Part shown: positions 1-10,552 of the stretch, piece after piece
Layout: each line of letters opens with the position of its first letter
Numbering within the stretch: the stretch's first letter is position 1
Assembly (NCBI GenBank): GCA_963556255.1
Contig: OY744604.1
Coordinates: 27,246,099 to 27,310,098 of the forward strand
DNA length: 64,000 bases
Source: Allolobophora icterica
Lineage: Eukaryota > Annelida > Clitellata > Crassiclitellata > Lumbricidae
Direction: 5' to 3'
Translations under genes and position numbers: made by a program
The notes under the pieces: model-generated
What the model was told of the DNA's origin: nothing
The model's input: the letters and a program-made list of their open reading frames with translations, nothing else
The model's database searches: none

Positions 1-27
1 AGCTGCCAGAAGACCAGGGATTCAGAG

Positions 28-298
28 CAGGGGCGCCCGCAGGCTTAAGAAAATTGGACGCACACCGAAAAAAATTGGACGCACACCCTCCCATCCTCTC
101 CCATCCCACCAGTAGTCATACACTGAAAATGACTCAAAGTGACTCATTAGATAAAAATCAAGTTAGATAACATCTAATGCTTTAACATGCCGTATTGTCG
201 TTTACCAAAAATATCGATGCGATGCCTATTCCTTGTGTGGATTTGATTTGGTGGGTGGACGCACGTGCGTCCAGTGCGTCACGCTGCGGGCGCCCTTG
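28..298. mobile_element. hAT MITE, 271 bp, with 8-bp target duplication
   Basis: The ends are inverted repeats (CAGGGGCGCCCGCAG and CTGCGGGCGCCCTTG). Both flanks are ATTCAGAG (20-27 and 299-306), the 8-bp duplication of hAT elements. No coding capacity. It sits in an older LINE remnant. Confidence 0.85.
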
Positions 299-306
299 AT
301 TCAGAG

Positions 307-460
307 GATCTGCTGAGGTGGGTTTGGATTGGGAGAATAGAGACTGAAAGGCGGAGAAGTTGATGTATCAAGGCCTGAATGCTTGAAGAGGTGAGACTTT
401 AATTCCTAGTAGAAAGCCGAAGGGTGATAGATAGAGGAACTTCAGTCTTCAGCGAGCCTC
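307..460 (-). mobile_element. Old LINE 3' fragment
   Basis: The stretch around 390-450 (GAAGAGGTGAGACTTTAAT and following) resembles the antisense end of the LINE remnant at 6780-7340. It is too decayed for a reading frame. From 460 to 757 I see nothing else. Confidence 0.35.
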
Positions 461-757
461 CATCAGCGTCGTAGATTCAACGAACTATACGCGCATAATA
501 AGTGTGTTGAATAAATATATATCATATTGTTACATCGTCAAGTAGCAAACTGATGTGCGAGCAACACATTTAGCTGCTTAAACATCATCAGCATCTGAAA
601 GATACAATGGGACTATTGGTCGTTAAATGTTGTGCAAGTACCCATAAATATAGCTTTTCTTCTATTCACTAATGCTCACAGTCTTTAAAAAATACATACC
701 TGTGGAGCTAATTGTAAAGAAACTGCTATAGTTGACATTGTATGCGAGTGATTGTAC

Positions 758-1014
758 CTTGAATTTGTTTTCCTTCTCCAGCACAATTTCCTGACAGATG
801 GTCGGTGCGATAACGATGAAGCTTAGCAGATTGAACAGAGGCAACGCGAATTTGATGACCAAAATAAATTCATCTTCTTTGTATGGAGGATATGGATAAC
901 GCTTCAGCTGAGTCGTTACGTTGGTCTTCGTTGGATCGAAACTCTTGTTCACTTCGGCAATAAGACTCAGGTCAACGGCTTTCTGGATCGCCAGAAAACC
1001 TTTGTAGTAATACC
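758..1014 (-). CDS. Left ABCA gene, coding exon 3
   Basis: 257 nt between a TTGTAG acceptor and a GTACAA donor, the same length as exon 3 of the right gene. It encodes GYYYKGFLAIQKAVDLSL, NKSFDPTKTNV and a hydrophobic segment followed by EKENKFK, the usual ABCA stretch around TM2. It ends in phase 0. The next exon should begin with an ELMKLMG-like motif and is not in the window. Confidence 0.87.
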
Positions 1015-3313
1015 CTACAACGTATGTGCCATCTCTTCAGATGCCATCTTCTATGCAGGTTGGCATTAATTTCTATGACTACTGCAACCACAACAATTAA
1101 TTCTACTATAAAAACTGCTACTTCTACTACTACTAATACTACTGCTACTATGATAATGGGAATAGTCCTTTTTTACTATTATTTATTAATTAATTCATTT
1201 ATTAAACGCCAACATGTCGGTTTTTGTATTCCGGTATCAATTAGGATCCTATTTTCTTACATCCGTCTACTTTAAAATAATTTTCCTGCGTTCTCCACTG
1301 TATGACTTTGTGTTTTTCTTTATAGGCTTATAAAATAAATAATTATATTCAAATAATATATTATTATTTGGTTGATCTACAGATGAAAAAACCTGGATCT
1401 CTTCCACCAAATTGATCTTCCACGTCTCTCGGTTTGGTCGCAATTAGATAATAGAACGTGGCGCTTGTGTTCCACTCCACTTCGTCTGAATGCAGACGGA
1501 CCTTGTAGGTAATATTGTTCGGAAGACTGTCCAAGCCTTTCAAATCGAGGAAAACGATTGCACCATAAACTTTCGGATGTATCGCCACGTATTCCTCCAC
1601 ATCACTCTCAGATGCAAAGCCGAGATCTACACCAAAGAAGATGAAGTGAACTTAACATTCAATTAAACATCATTTGAAAAACTATTTTTAGAAGTATCAC
1701 ACGGGTCTTACAGGTTTCCGAACATAATAATAATAATAATAACCACGTACTCCAAGCTTAAATTTTCAGTCACTGTTAATATCTTAGAGCCTGAGGGATC
1801 TTATTTACCTCGGGCGAAAAAAAAAATAATAATCTTCGTTTAATATCTTCAAACTGACAATAACGCAGTATGATTACAAATCAGTATGAACGGATGATCA
1901 CAAGTTATTACAGGAGTCGAATTTAACTGTACACGGCAGCCAAGCATGGCGCCCATCACGTCCTACATCTCATTTTAACAACGCGCCATCTCGCGAATGA
2001 AAGGCTAAGTGGACCTAAATTTGGGAGGGTAGCGGGAAACGATCCCGCTACCTCTTGCTCTTCATGCCAGTGATGTTACCACTACTCTATGGACCCCCAA
2101 ATTTAGTTGCTCTCACCATTGGATACGAGCGAATGAGCAGACACCTTCGGCATAGCTGAAAATGCCTGGGTGGCAATTGATGACAATAATGCAGTTCATG
2201 GACAATAAGTATTAAAAATTACCGTGACCTTACAGACATGTTTGGGTTACCCATTTAGGTAGCAATTTGATAAAACTTTGTAGCAGTGTAATGATTGGCT
2301 ATAAATAGTATGGAATAAGTAAATAATAGTATTGTATATTCCTTTATTGGTACAGTCCGACAAACCGCAGAGAGTTAGAGGAAATTACACATTGATAGAG
2401 GTTAACGCCGGTAGAAAGTCCTTGTCTTTACTGTCGTTTATAGAAAGCTCTAGGGATGTAATTTCGGTCGTCTTTAGTCGGCAGGGTGAAAGGTTGCAAC
2501 CTTGGATACAGATTGGTGGAAAGAGCCTCCGCAGATGTAACCCGAGAATATGTCGGCCCATGCTTTTACCAGACCGTTCTATGCATATCACCCTTCCATC
2601 ACATTATATGCCATACCGCATAATACAAGGTCATGCGATACCATACTGAAAAATGCTGAAAATTGCTGCATTCTACTTTCGAATCGAATAAACCTTTGAA
2701 TAAGCAAGCTGCTTCCCGCGACATCGCGCGTGTTTGGGCGCTGAAGAAGTCTTCTGATAATGATTACGAATACTCCACTGCTTTGAAGTACTCTACTGCA
2801 ATTATATCTTATAAAATCTTGTTCAATTTACCTAATCAAATGTTAACCTCCGATATTTTTGCAACGCTACACAAAAGGCGGACACTGGCTTATTCGCTGG
2901 TAGCGCTTAGTCAAATCAATCTAAAATAGCCAGACTGTTATTGTGAAAACACCAACACACAACGTACTCGTTTGATTCTTGATGCCCATGATGGTCGCTG
3001 TTCTATTCACAATCCTCGTGATGAGGGTCGTGTTGGGAGCGTAGGCGAGGATCAAACTTGCGGGTGGAAAACTCCTGTTGTCGTGGAAGTCTGGGGTAAC
3101 AAAGAAGCTGTGGTAGATTGTTGGTTTCTTCGATATGACGGTGGGTTTGGATGCATTTCGCGTCGTTAAAAGAAATATACCAATATAGATCGTGTATACC
3201 AGCATAAAGAGAGTGCTTTTCATCTGAGTCCTCTGAAGCAACCAGTTCTTCCATAGCAGACACCGGAACTGTCTCCATTTCCTGTAATACCAATCACCAT
3301 AATCACTTAGCAT
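758..3313 (-). CDS. ABCA3-like lipid transporter, left copy (first three coding exons, gene continues off the left edge)
   Basis: ABCA proteins are full-size ABC transporters that move lipids across membranes. Three exons join cleanly on the minus strand: 3313-2968, 1626-1393 and 1014-758. The first encodes the cytosolic start, with a WRQFRCLLWKNWLLQR-type motif, TM1 and the beginning of the first extracellular domain. The second continues that domain. The third holds its end (NKSFDPTKTNV) and the next membrane segment, ending in EKENKFK. The exon phases (1,1,0) equal those of the plus-strand paralogue, and exons 1 and 3 are also the same length (346 and 257 nt). Protein identity with the paralogue is roughly one half by eye, so the duplication is old. 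No stop or frameshift is seen in the three exons. Everything after exon 3 lies outside the window. ABCA3-like is inferred from the short first ectodomain and the similarity of the paralogue's later exons. Confidence 0.88.
1393..1626 (-). CDS. Left ABCA gene, coding exon 2
   Basis: 234 nt. The acceptor ends in GGTGTAG before ATCTCGGC and the donor is GTTTTT. Joined to exon 1 it reads DLGFASESDVEEYV, matching DLGFESETALENYV in the right copy. It encodes part of the first extracellular domain, with several possible N-glycosylation sites. Confidence 0.86.
1775..1816 (+). repeat. Fragment of short repeat family B
   Basis: CCTGAGGGATC, ATTTACCTCGGG and an A-rich tail match the 3' ends of the copies at 15917 and 31070. 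The tail abuts the tail of the SINE on the opposite strand. Confidence 0.55.
1817..2098 (-). mobile_element. tRNA-derived SINE, copy 1
   Basis: About 280 bp, reading right to left. The head is a tRNA-like module and the A-rich tail is at 1817-1832. Two further copies lie at 17108 and 24880, about 90% alike by eye. This copy is in intron 1 of the left ABCA gene, in the sense orientation. Confidence 0.72.
2968..3313 (-). CDS. Left ABCA gene, coding exon 1
   Basis: 346 nt, from the ATG at 3313-3311 to a GTACGT donor. I chose this ATG over the one ten codons upstream because the protein from MLSDY onwards aligns with MVLSNY of the right copy, whereas the upstream ten residues do not. It encodes TM1 and the YHSFFVTPDF stretch of the first extracellular domain. 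It ends in phase 1. Confidence 0.88.
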
Positions 3314-3339
3314 TTGACACTCTCTGACATCAACACAAA

Positions 3340-3375
3340 TCATCGCATCACATCATCTGATTCAGGCGCCCACAT
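3340..3375 (-). promoter_or_regulatory. Conserved upstream ORF (11 codons) of the left ABCA gene
   Basis: ATG at 3375-3373 encodes MWAPESDDVMR and then TGA. 26 nt separate its stop from the ABCA start codon, and it is not in frame with it. The right ABCA gene has an ORF of the same length at the same place, encoding MWAPKSDDVVQ. A second small ORF (MSESVKC) overlaps the main start. That the region is 5' leader is inferred; no transcript evidence is available. Confidence 0.55.
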
Positions 3376-3399
3376 CATCAAAACCGCGATAAGGAATCA

Positions 3400-4310
3400 T
3401 CACATTGCGATATTTACATCACGACATTCGCTTTTCTTCATCTTCTTCTCCTCCCTCAACTTCTTCTTCTTCTTCATCATCATCTTCCTCATCTTCTCTT
3501 CTTCTTCCTTCTTCCTTCTTTCTTTTCTTCTTCCTCTTCCTCCTCCTCCTCTTCTTCTTCTTCTTCGTTTGCTTTTCATTGTCGTCATTATTGTCGTCAT
3601 CATCACCATCATGTCCTTGTCCTACACTCTCTGTAGCGTTACTATCTCCAAGGCAAAGCATCACCGTCAAATTCAAGGTCATATAAAACTTCCAATTAAT
3701 TTCATGCGTCTGCTGTCTGTGTGTCCATCTCTCTGCTCTCTTTGGCAACATTATGCTCCATGATCTGGTCCATCAATGGCATGAACACGTCTGTGGATAG
3801 TTTGTAGTCCTATCGCACCCGACTTTCCACGATAAAAGGCTTCTAGTATAGAATGCACTTTCCATGCGCCTCAGTTGTAAAAGGCGTTTATGGATCCTCG
3901 TTAACAGGATATCTTCAAGTATTTTCCGATGAAAATGGGGTGGGGTTAAACAGCAGTGTTTTTATAATCCAAGCGGCTTCCTCTACTCTTGAAACACAGG
4001 ATGATGGTTCTGATCGAATCCACTTAGAACTGAGATGGTTTTCCAGACACTTATCAACACGCTTCAAAATACGAACGTCAAATTGTACACGGCTTAACAA
4101 CGCATTTCATTTGCATGTGTTGCCTTGAGAGTCGAACACAGGACGTGATATGTACTGTTATATGATGCAATGTAGGCTAATGCTAAGAAATGTTGAATGC
4201 CCTTTGTATTCAGTGGACATATCAGCTCTCTGGATACAATGCTCTTATCTCTTGATACCCAAGGAGAATATACTCTTGACGAGAAAGCTATACAAAAACC
4301 ACGATTTCGA
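3400..4310 (-). repeat. Left arm of the inverted duplication upstream of the ABCA starts
   Basis: Read on the minus strand, blocks here match the plus-strand sequence at 9265-10465. Examples are the stretch encoding NWKFYMTLNLT at 3655-3690 (DWKFYVTLNLT on the right) and 4100-4300, with SRELICPLNTKG against LRELIYPRNARA. I do not recognise the product; it may be leader sequence or an older element copied with the gene. A CTT/CTC-rich stretch (3430-3575) interrupts the arm. Confidence 0.5.
3430..3575. repeat. Polypyrimidine (CTT/CTC) tract
   Basis: About 145 bp, nearly all C and T on the plus strand. Long open frames here are low-complexity artefacts. Confidence 0.85.
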
Positions 4311-5333
4311 CCGACCGAGTGATTGATTGAGAGATTGACTCGAAATTTCATTTGTTGGTCTATTCATTCATCGATATCTTGCCTCAGTGAAAACGAGCAT
4401 GTCTCTTAGACAGTAGACACTGTCTGTGTGTCCATCTCTCTGCTCTCCTTTGTCAGTCTTTTACTACCTCTCTGTCTATCTCCACCTATCCAGCAGCTTG
4501 GTTGTGTGTTTCTGTCCGCCTGTTTGTGTCTCTCCATGTATGATGCACTGGGGCAGGATTTGTATGTTGTCGTTGATATATTCGTTGAGGGGTAAAATTT
4601 AGGAATCGGGATAAGAGAGTTGAATGCGCTACGGTTTGGGCCGAAGGTGATTACATGCACAGTTAGTAGATCAGTTTATTGACAATCAACGGGTTCAGGA
4701 GTTGAGACATACATAAGAGTAAAACCTTTAGAATATTACAACTTCATAAGCCACTACGTTCAGAGATTAAAAAAAAATGTTAACGTGATAAAAAAAGCAT
4801 ACGAATTTCCTTCATGATTCTGTGTAGTTTCACGTGGTTCAGCCATTGTGGTTAAATAACTCTCTGAGAGTATCAAGAATCTATCAGGAGTTTAAACGAC
4901 TTGTCGCATAATAATCAGCAGTATCTAAACCGATACAGTCAGCAGCAAAGTTGAATCCTTTCAGTTTAACTGCAACATATTTATAACTCTTGGGCGAACT
5001 TATTATTTTTGTTTTTGTCTTGATTATGACGTCATTATTTTATTCAGACTTATCTGTGCGTAATGTGCAGTCAACAGATGCATTGACGAGCTCAAGCAGC
5101 TGAGTAGTGATTGTTATTATTATTATTACTAGCTGTAAACCCGTGAAAAATCACGGCATATAAAAAACAATTATTATTGCAGTGATAACAATAACGTCAT
5201 ATTATACTATAGGCCTATAGCCGTCGCCAAGACAACCGTCGCCAAGGCGGCAGTATAGTGACGTCACAATAGTGTTTGTTTACGGGACAGACAGACAGAC
5301 AGACAGACGTACAACGGTTATTATGTAAGTTGA

Positions 5334-5407
<74 letters not shown>

Positions 5408-6499
5408 GTTATTATTACGAACATTTTTAACGTGCGTAAAGTCAAATATAGACCTAAATGCGAATATGAGGCAAATTTGTAATAGCTTTAAGGTTTGAGT
5501 GGTTTAATGTTTTAATTCTCTGTTAAACTACAAGGGATCACGCATTCCTAGTCTAATCCAGAGTTTTGCTGTGGTCCGCGGACAAAGCGGGTCCGCGATG
5601 GATATAGCGGGGATCGCGAGAGCGTTCTGAAAATATTCGTCAATGATTAACACTGTGCTAGTTCGAACCTTGCCTCACGGCAAAGAAGCGGCAACATAGT
5701 AGTAGAAGTAGGCAACGTTGCAACTTGTTAGACCTTCACACTTTAACAACACTTTAATGACGACCTGTTGCTTTTAGTACACTCTCATCGTTAAAGGTTA
5801 ACAAATCTTCAATGGGAAAATTAATTTTAAGATTACTCAAGGACGACTCTCAGTGATCCTTTTCTATTTTTTTGCAGATTATACCGTCAGGGCCCAATGA
5901 AACAAGTCAAATTGTTTTTCATTGCTAATCATTTTATTTTAGTAGATTGTTAACAAATACATAGTCAAATTTAACTATACACAAGAATTCTTGGTCATAG
6001 AGGAAGTTGACTTTTATTTTATTGACAAAAGAGAAGATTTAATCGAAACCACAATATTATTATTAGAGTGTCTTGTTCATGTAAATTTTCTGTGACATTT
6101 TCGGGCCCCCCTAAATTGCGGGCCCCGTACGACCGCACGGTTCGCACGCAGCTAAAGCCGGAACTGCTCAGTAGTCTGTTCTCTGTCTTCACGAACTTCC
6201 GTGTTGGCTCTAAACCGGACTCACCCTGGAACTTTACTTGCACAACGATTTTGATTAAAATAGACTATCGACTGATGTTAAAAACATTGGCAGTACAGAA
6301 GTTCTTGGAATAGATTACACTAAGTGATGCCTTTGTTTGACAGAGGTGCGATGAAAACATACGAAAGAATACTATTTAAGTCCTAAAGAAGAAGAAGAAG
6401 AGCAGTCCCTAAAGCTAGCCCTGAGGCAGCCATGGGTATGAAGTGCTAGCGACTTCATTTTCTTGATTTAACTACTATAACTAATAATAAAATCAGCTA
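4311..6499. other. Spacer between the ABCA arms, no gene recognised
   Basis: It contains an ATT microsatellite (5335-5417). Before it lie short repeat-like stretches: a hairpin CCGTGAAAAATCACGG at 5141-5156, TATAGGCCTATAG, twin CCGTCGCCAAG words and a GACA run at 5288. GC-rich stretches near 5575-5630 and 6100-6150 look like decayed transposon ends. No open frame with recognisable content. Confidence 0.5.
5335..5417. repeat. (ATT)n microsatellite
   Basis: About 80 bp of ATT with a few interruptions. Confidence 0.95.
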
Positions 6500-6544
6500 A
6501 TCGTGGACGTCAATGCTTCTGCCAACAGCATATTACAAACAGAT

Positions 6545-6630
6545 CTTAATCGTAATCGTAATTTCCCAACTTCTAAAGCGCCACTCGAAGGACAAGCGCA
6601 GGCACCAGCCTATTCACGAACGCCACGACA
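6545..6630 (+). repeat. Short dispersed repeat C, copy 1
   Basis: The segment running from CGTAATCGTAATTTCCC to CAGCCTATTCACGAACGCC recurs at 17799-17875 (reverse) and 56485-56565. Probably a LINE or SINE end. Confidence 0.55.
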
Positions 6631-6779
6631 AATTAGAAAGGGGTTTCCAAAGAGTAATACAAAGGAGGTCCGAGACCGGTTACCTTGGGGCGGGGGCAGA
6701 CCAAGAGAGGAGGCAGAGCAGCTGTGAAGGCGGGTGTCGTTTAGGGCGAGAGGAACTGGGAGGAGGAACAGACGAGTCA

Positions 6780-7340
6780 GGGCAGGAGTACTTGAAAAGA
6801 TGAGATTTCAGTTTTGAGTGGAAAGCCCAGCGGGAGGTTGATAGAGGAGAATGACGAGCATGATGAAGGACGGGTTACAGTGATGATGGAGGAACCGGGA
6901 ATCTTCGGAACTCGGGTTAAAGGGTCGTTCCGTAGACGTGGAGCTCTGTTGGCTATGGCTGTGTTGGAGAACTTGAGATGAATAATGACTGGGTTCGAGA
7001 GAGACTGAGATAGGATGATGACCAGGTGGAGCGGTTGCCTGGATGGTGAAGAGATCACGGCGGTACTTGGGCTGGGAATATTGTTGGGAGTTGTAGGTTA
7101 GTGATAGGACTTTGAAGTGGATTCGCATGGGAATTTTTAGCCAATAGAGCGATTTGAGGATGAGAATGGTGTGATGATGTTTGGGAGTTCTAGTGACAGC
7201 CCTGACTGGTGAGTTTTGGACAAATTGCAGACCTTTGATTTGGATGGATTCAATGTTGTAGATGAAGGAATTGCTGTGATCAAGCTTTGATTGAACAATG
7301 GAGGCAGCAATGATGCAATTTCTGAATAAAATTATGACGT
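6780..7340 (-). mobile_element. Degraded LINE 3' fragment
   Basis: On the minus strand, broken frames resemble the C-terminal end of a LINE reverse transcriptase: a YWLKIPMRIHFKVLSLTYNS stretch and FSNTAIANRAPRLRND (compare the usual FS..APRLWN motif). It has several frame breaks. A related fragment lies at 39200-39620. Confidence 0.65.
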
Positions 7341-9240
7341 CATAAACAATGCAAAAACATTAATATTCAGTTCACATACAGGGTTTAAAACGCTGTAGTT
7401 AATTTGAAAGGATTCAGTGTTGCTACTGATATCTCGACGTTGACAATGTTGATTAACATTGCATTCACATTTAATGCGCTAAGATTTGTAATGGGAATAA
7501 TTTCAATGTTTTGTTGCGAAGTTACACAAATATCTACTATGCGAATAGTCGCTTAAGCTCTTAGGCCTAATAGATTCTTGATTGTCTGAGAACGTTATTT
7601 TCCTGCAGTGGCCGAAGCAAGTGAAACTACACAGACACATGGAAGACATTCGTATGCATTTATTACATAGCTTTTAACTTTGTTATTGTTGAGGTTATAT
7701 ATTCTTAACATCAATGTTTCAATTTTATTTCAATCAATGCTTCAATTCTGTGCGCAGACAGAGTGCGACACTGACACTGATAGACTGACATCTGGATAGG
7801 TGTAGATAGACAAAGAGACAGTAAAGATATGGAAAAGAAAGCAGAGAGATATGCAGGCAGTTAAAAAGAAGCAAACAGGCATGCATCATTAAAGCAATGA
7901 GTCAATAACATGAATACAACTGCAAACACTCAATCAGTCAGTCAGTCGACCAGTGAAGCAGTTCACTTCAGAGGAATGCTAGCCGCTGTGCATTGTGTAT
8001 ATCTAAGCGTTTTGGAAATCATATGGAAGAGACCTACCATTTCCTTTCCAAATGACTGGATCAGAGACATCATTCAGCCGCTTCACAATGGTGAATGAAA
8101 TTGCTTTGATCGGTTTGTTCGTCCAGTTCCTGTCGAAGCCTCTTGTCTTCAACTTATTGGAGTCGTCTCAATATATGGCCATATAGCTTCCTATGAATTT
8201 AGTCTTCATAAGAAAATGTCCCCAGGTCTTGCCGCACAGATTTCTTTATGCGGGATACCTTGCACTGGTTCACCACCCAGCAGCAAAATCAGTTTGGGAT
8301 CCTGACCCTCATGCGCGATTCGGTTGATGGCTCTGCTTCATCTTAGCTTAGGAACTTCTGCATTTCAATATCCTCGGTATCGTATCGTGACACCATTCGC
8401 TTGGCTTTCCATGGACTTATGGCTGTCCCTCGTATGCTTACTGCTACAGCTCAGTCGCATAAACTTTGCCTGTGATGGGTCCACCAGCTGGAATTGAATT
8501 GCTCGAGAGCTGCGGCTCAAGCTCCTCGGTTTTATTCATTCCATTGTTTCGCAAGCGTCTGAAGTCTGTGTTATTTGACATTAATTTAACTAACTGGTTC
8601 GTGTCGGAGGCACCACTAAGGAGTCTTTTATTTAATAGGCACTTTAAAATTTATCAGATTACTACTGCAAATTGCAATTCAACGTAACTTGAATAGTTTA
8701 TCGTTTTTCGCCGTTCAGGTCTTGCTTGAGCCTTTCTGCGTTGAGTTCTCGTGTCTTGATTGAAGTCGATAAATTTAGGAATTCTAAAAACTGATGAACA
8801 TTGTGGTTGCTTAACCCACATTGTATTTCTTCAGATTTCAATTCAGATCTTGCGGTGTCAGTTGGATATGCACTTCCTTACGTACAGGATTTTGTCGCTC
8901 GGTTTTGTGCCCTTCAACAAGGATCAGTTGGTATCTAACACAGATCATTCAGTGGTTTCCAACCGTTTTCAGAAAAGACATCCTAACTGAAAGTCATTTA
9001 CTCAACGGCACCGGGCTTTAATTTCACACGTTTTTCTTCCAGTTTAATCTTTCTGTTAATGACCGCAGTTTTACAATTATTTCTACATTAAGTTCTAACA
9101 AATAGCTATAGGCCTTCGTCAGAAGAGACAATAAATTGTTTAAATTTTTTTCCGGAAAGCTGCACTAAAATTATCCAGACCTGGCACCCTAGAACAGATT
9201 CGCGGCACCCTGGTAGGAAGACTGATATAATGCTAAACCA
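7341..9240. other. Spacer, no gene recognised
   Basis: I see no recognisable protein. The stretch 8240-8450 has weak, broken LINE-like words (KSVWDPDPHAR). Otherwise unique-looking AT-rich DNA. Confidence 0.45.
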
Positions 9241-9264
9241 TCCGTCAATATGTTGCGGATTGTG

Positions 9265-10465
9265 AACTCTTTTTCCTTGTGTATACCTTTCTCGTCAAGT
9301 CCTACAGTAAGTCTTCTCAGAGAGCTTATTTATCCGCGGAATGCAAGGGCTTTCCCCTTTGCGTTGCACTATATTGCATTGGATTACAGTACATACCTAC
9401 GTCCTGTGTTCCCCTCCTCGGGTATCGTATGCAATTGAAAGTGCGTTGTTATTCGTGTAAAAGCCGAAATCGCGTATATTCAAGTATGCTCAGCAGCGTC
9501 TTGAAGACCGTTTCCGCTCCAACTGACTCAGTTAGCACGGAATGAAAGAGTCTAGATTGTAACAACCGCTGTGGTACTGCCCTCCGATCCGTGCCAGCAA
9601 AGATAATTGAATGTCTTCTTAACGGGGCCCAAGAAGCGTCTTTAACATCGGGAATGCGTAGATTAACAGAGCGCTCGCACTCCTTGTGTATCCAATATGG
9701 TTTGTATTTTCACGATAAAGAGCCTGATTCAATCGGAAAAGGAAGTAACAAAAACATTGTTGATTGCATGTGTAGTCTTCAAGAGCGTAATTCAGTAGGT
9801 CGCAAGGATGTCTTTAATTTGCTCCGCTCTAATGGAATTCTCGAGTGTGAGCCTAAGAAAGAGGGCTTCGCACTAACACACATAGCTACGCAGTGTTTAA
9901 TCTAGTCCCCCTCTTCTCGGATGGAAAACAAGGTTCCTGGGGGACCTACGAATTTGATCCATCTTTAAAAAGTTTAAGACTTTTTCTAATTTCAACTTTA
10001 AAAAAAGTCGATGACGTTTTTTTAGTCTTTCGTCCGACTGTTAACACTTTTCTATAGGAATTACCGTCTCAGAAACGTTGATGACCTTTTTAAGGAATTC
10101 ATCTGTCAAAAACGTTATTATTCACCTCTGGAGGGGGGTGGAAACATGTATCCTAGGGAGGATTTTTCCTCAACAAAAGGTCTCTACATTATAATATTCC
10201 TGGCTTCTGGGGGGGAACTTCAATCCTGGGGGACATCCCCCAAAGACGTCTAGATTAAACACTGCAACTAGTGTTGTACGTGTAAAGGAATGACTTCGGA
10301 TTGTGAAATTGTTTCAGACGCGTTCAGGCTGCTAATGAACCTGGTCATGAACCATACTTTGCCAGGGCACACGCAGGCACGTGCAGCTGATTGGAAGTTT
10401 TATGTGACCTTAAATTTGACGACGATGGAGATGGCAACGCTCCGGATAGGACAAGTCACTGATAT
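9265..10465 (+). repeat. Right arm of the inverted duplication
   Basis: Blocks match the minus strand of 3640-4310. The order is the LRELIYPRNARA-type segment (9310-9360), the MRRLTERS-type segment (9591-9750) and the DWKFYVTLNLT segment (10390-10450). Homology stops at about 10465, exactly where an AT microsatellite and a LINE begin. An open stretch at 9591-9905 (104 codons) has no recognised family. Confidence 0.5.
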
Positions 10466-10477
10466 ATATATACATAC

Positions 10478-10550
<73 letters not shown>
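10461..10550. repeat. (TA)n microsatellite
   Basis: About 75 bp of perfect TA preceded by TACATA units, at the 5' edge of the LINE. Confidence 0.95.

Positions 10551-10552
<2 letters not shown>

Noticed and set aside
5215..5482. Isoleucine-rich frames on both strands
   Set aside because: ATT microsatellite; no other content.
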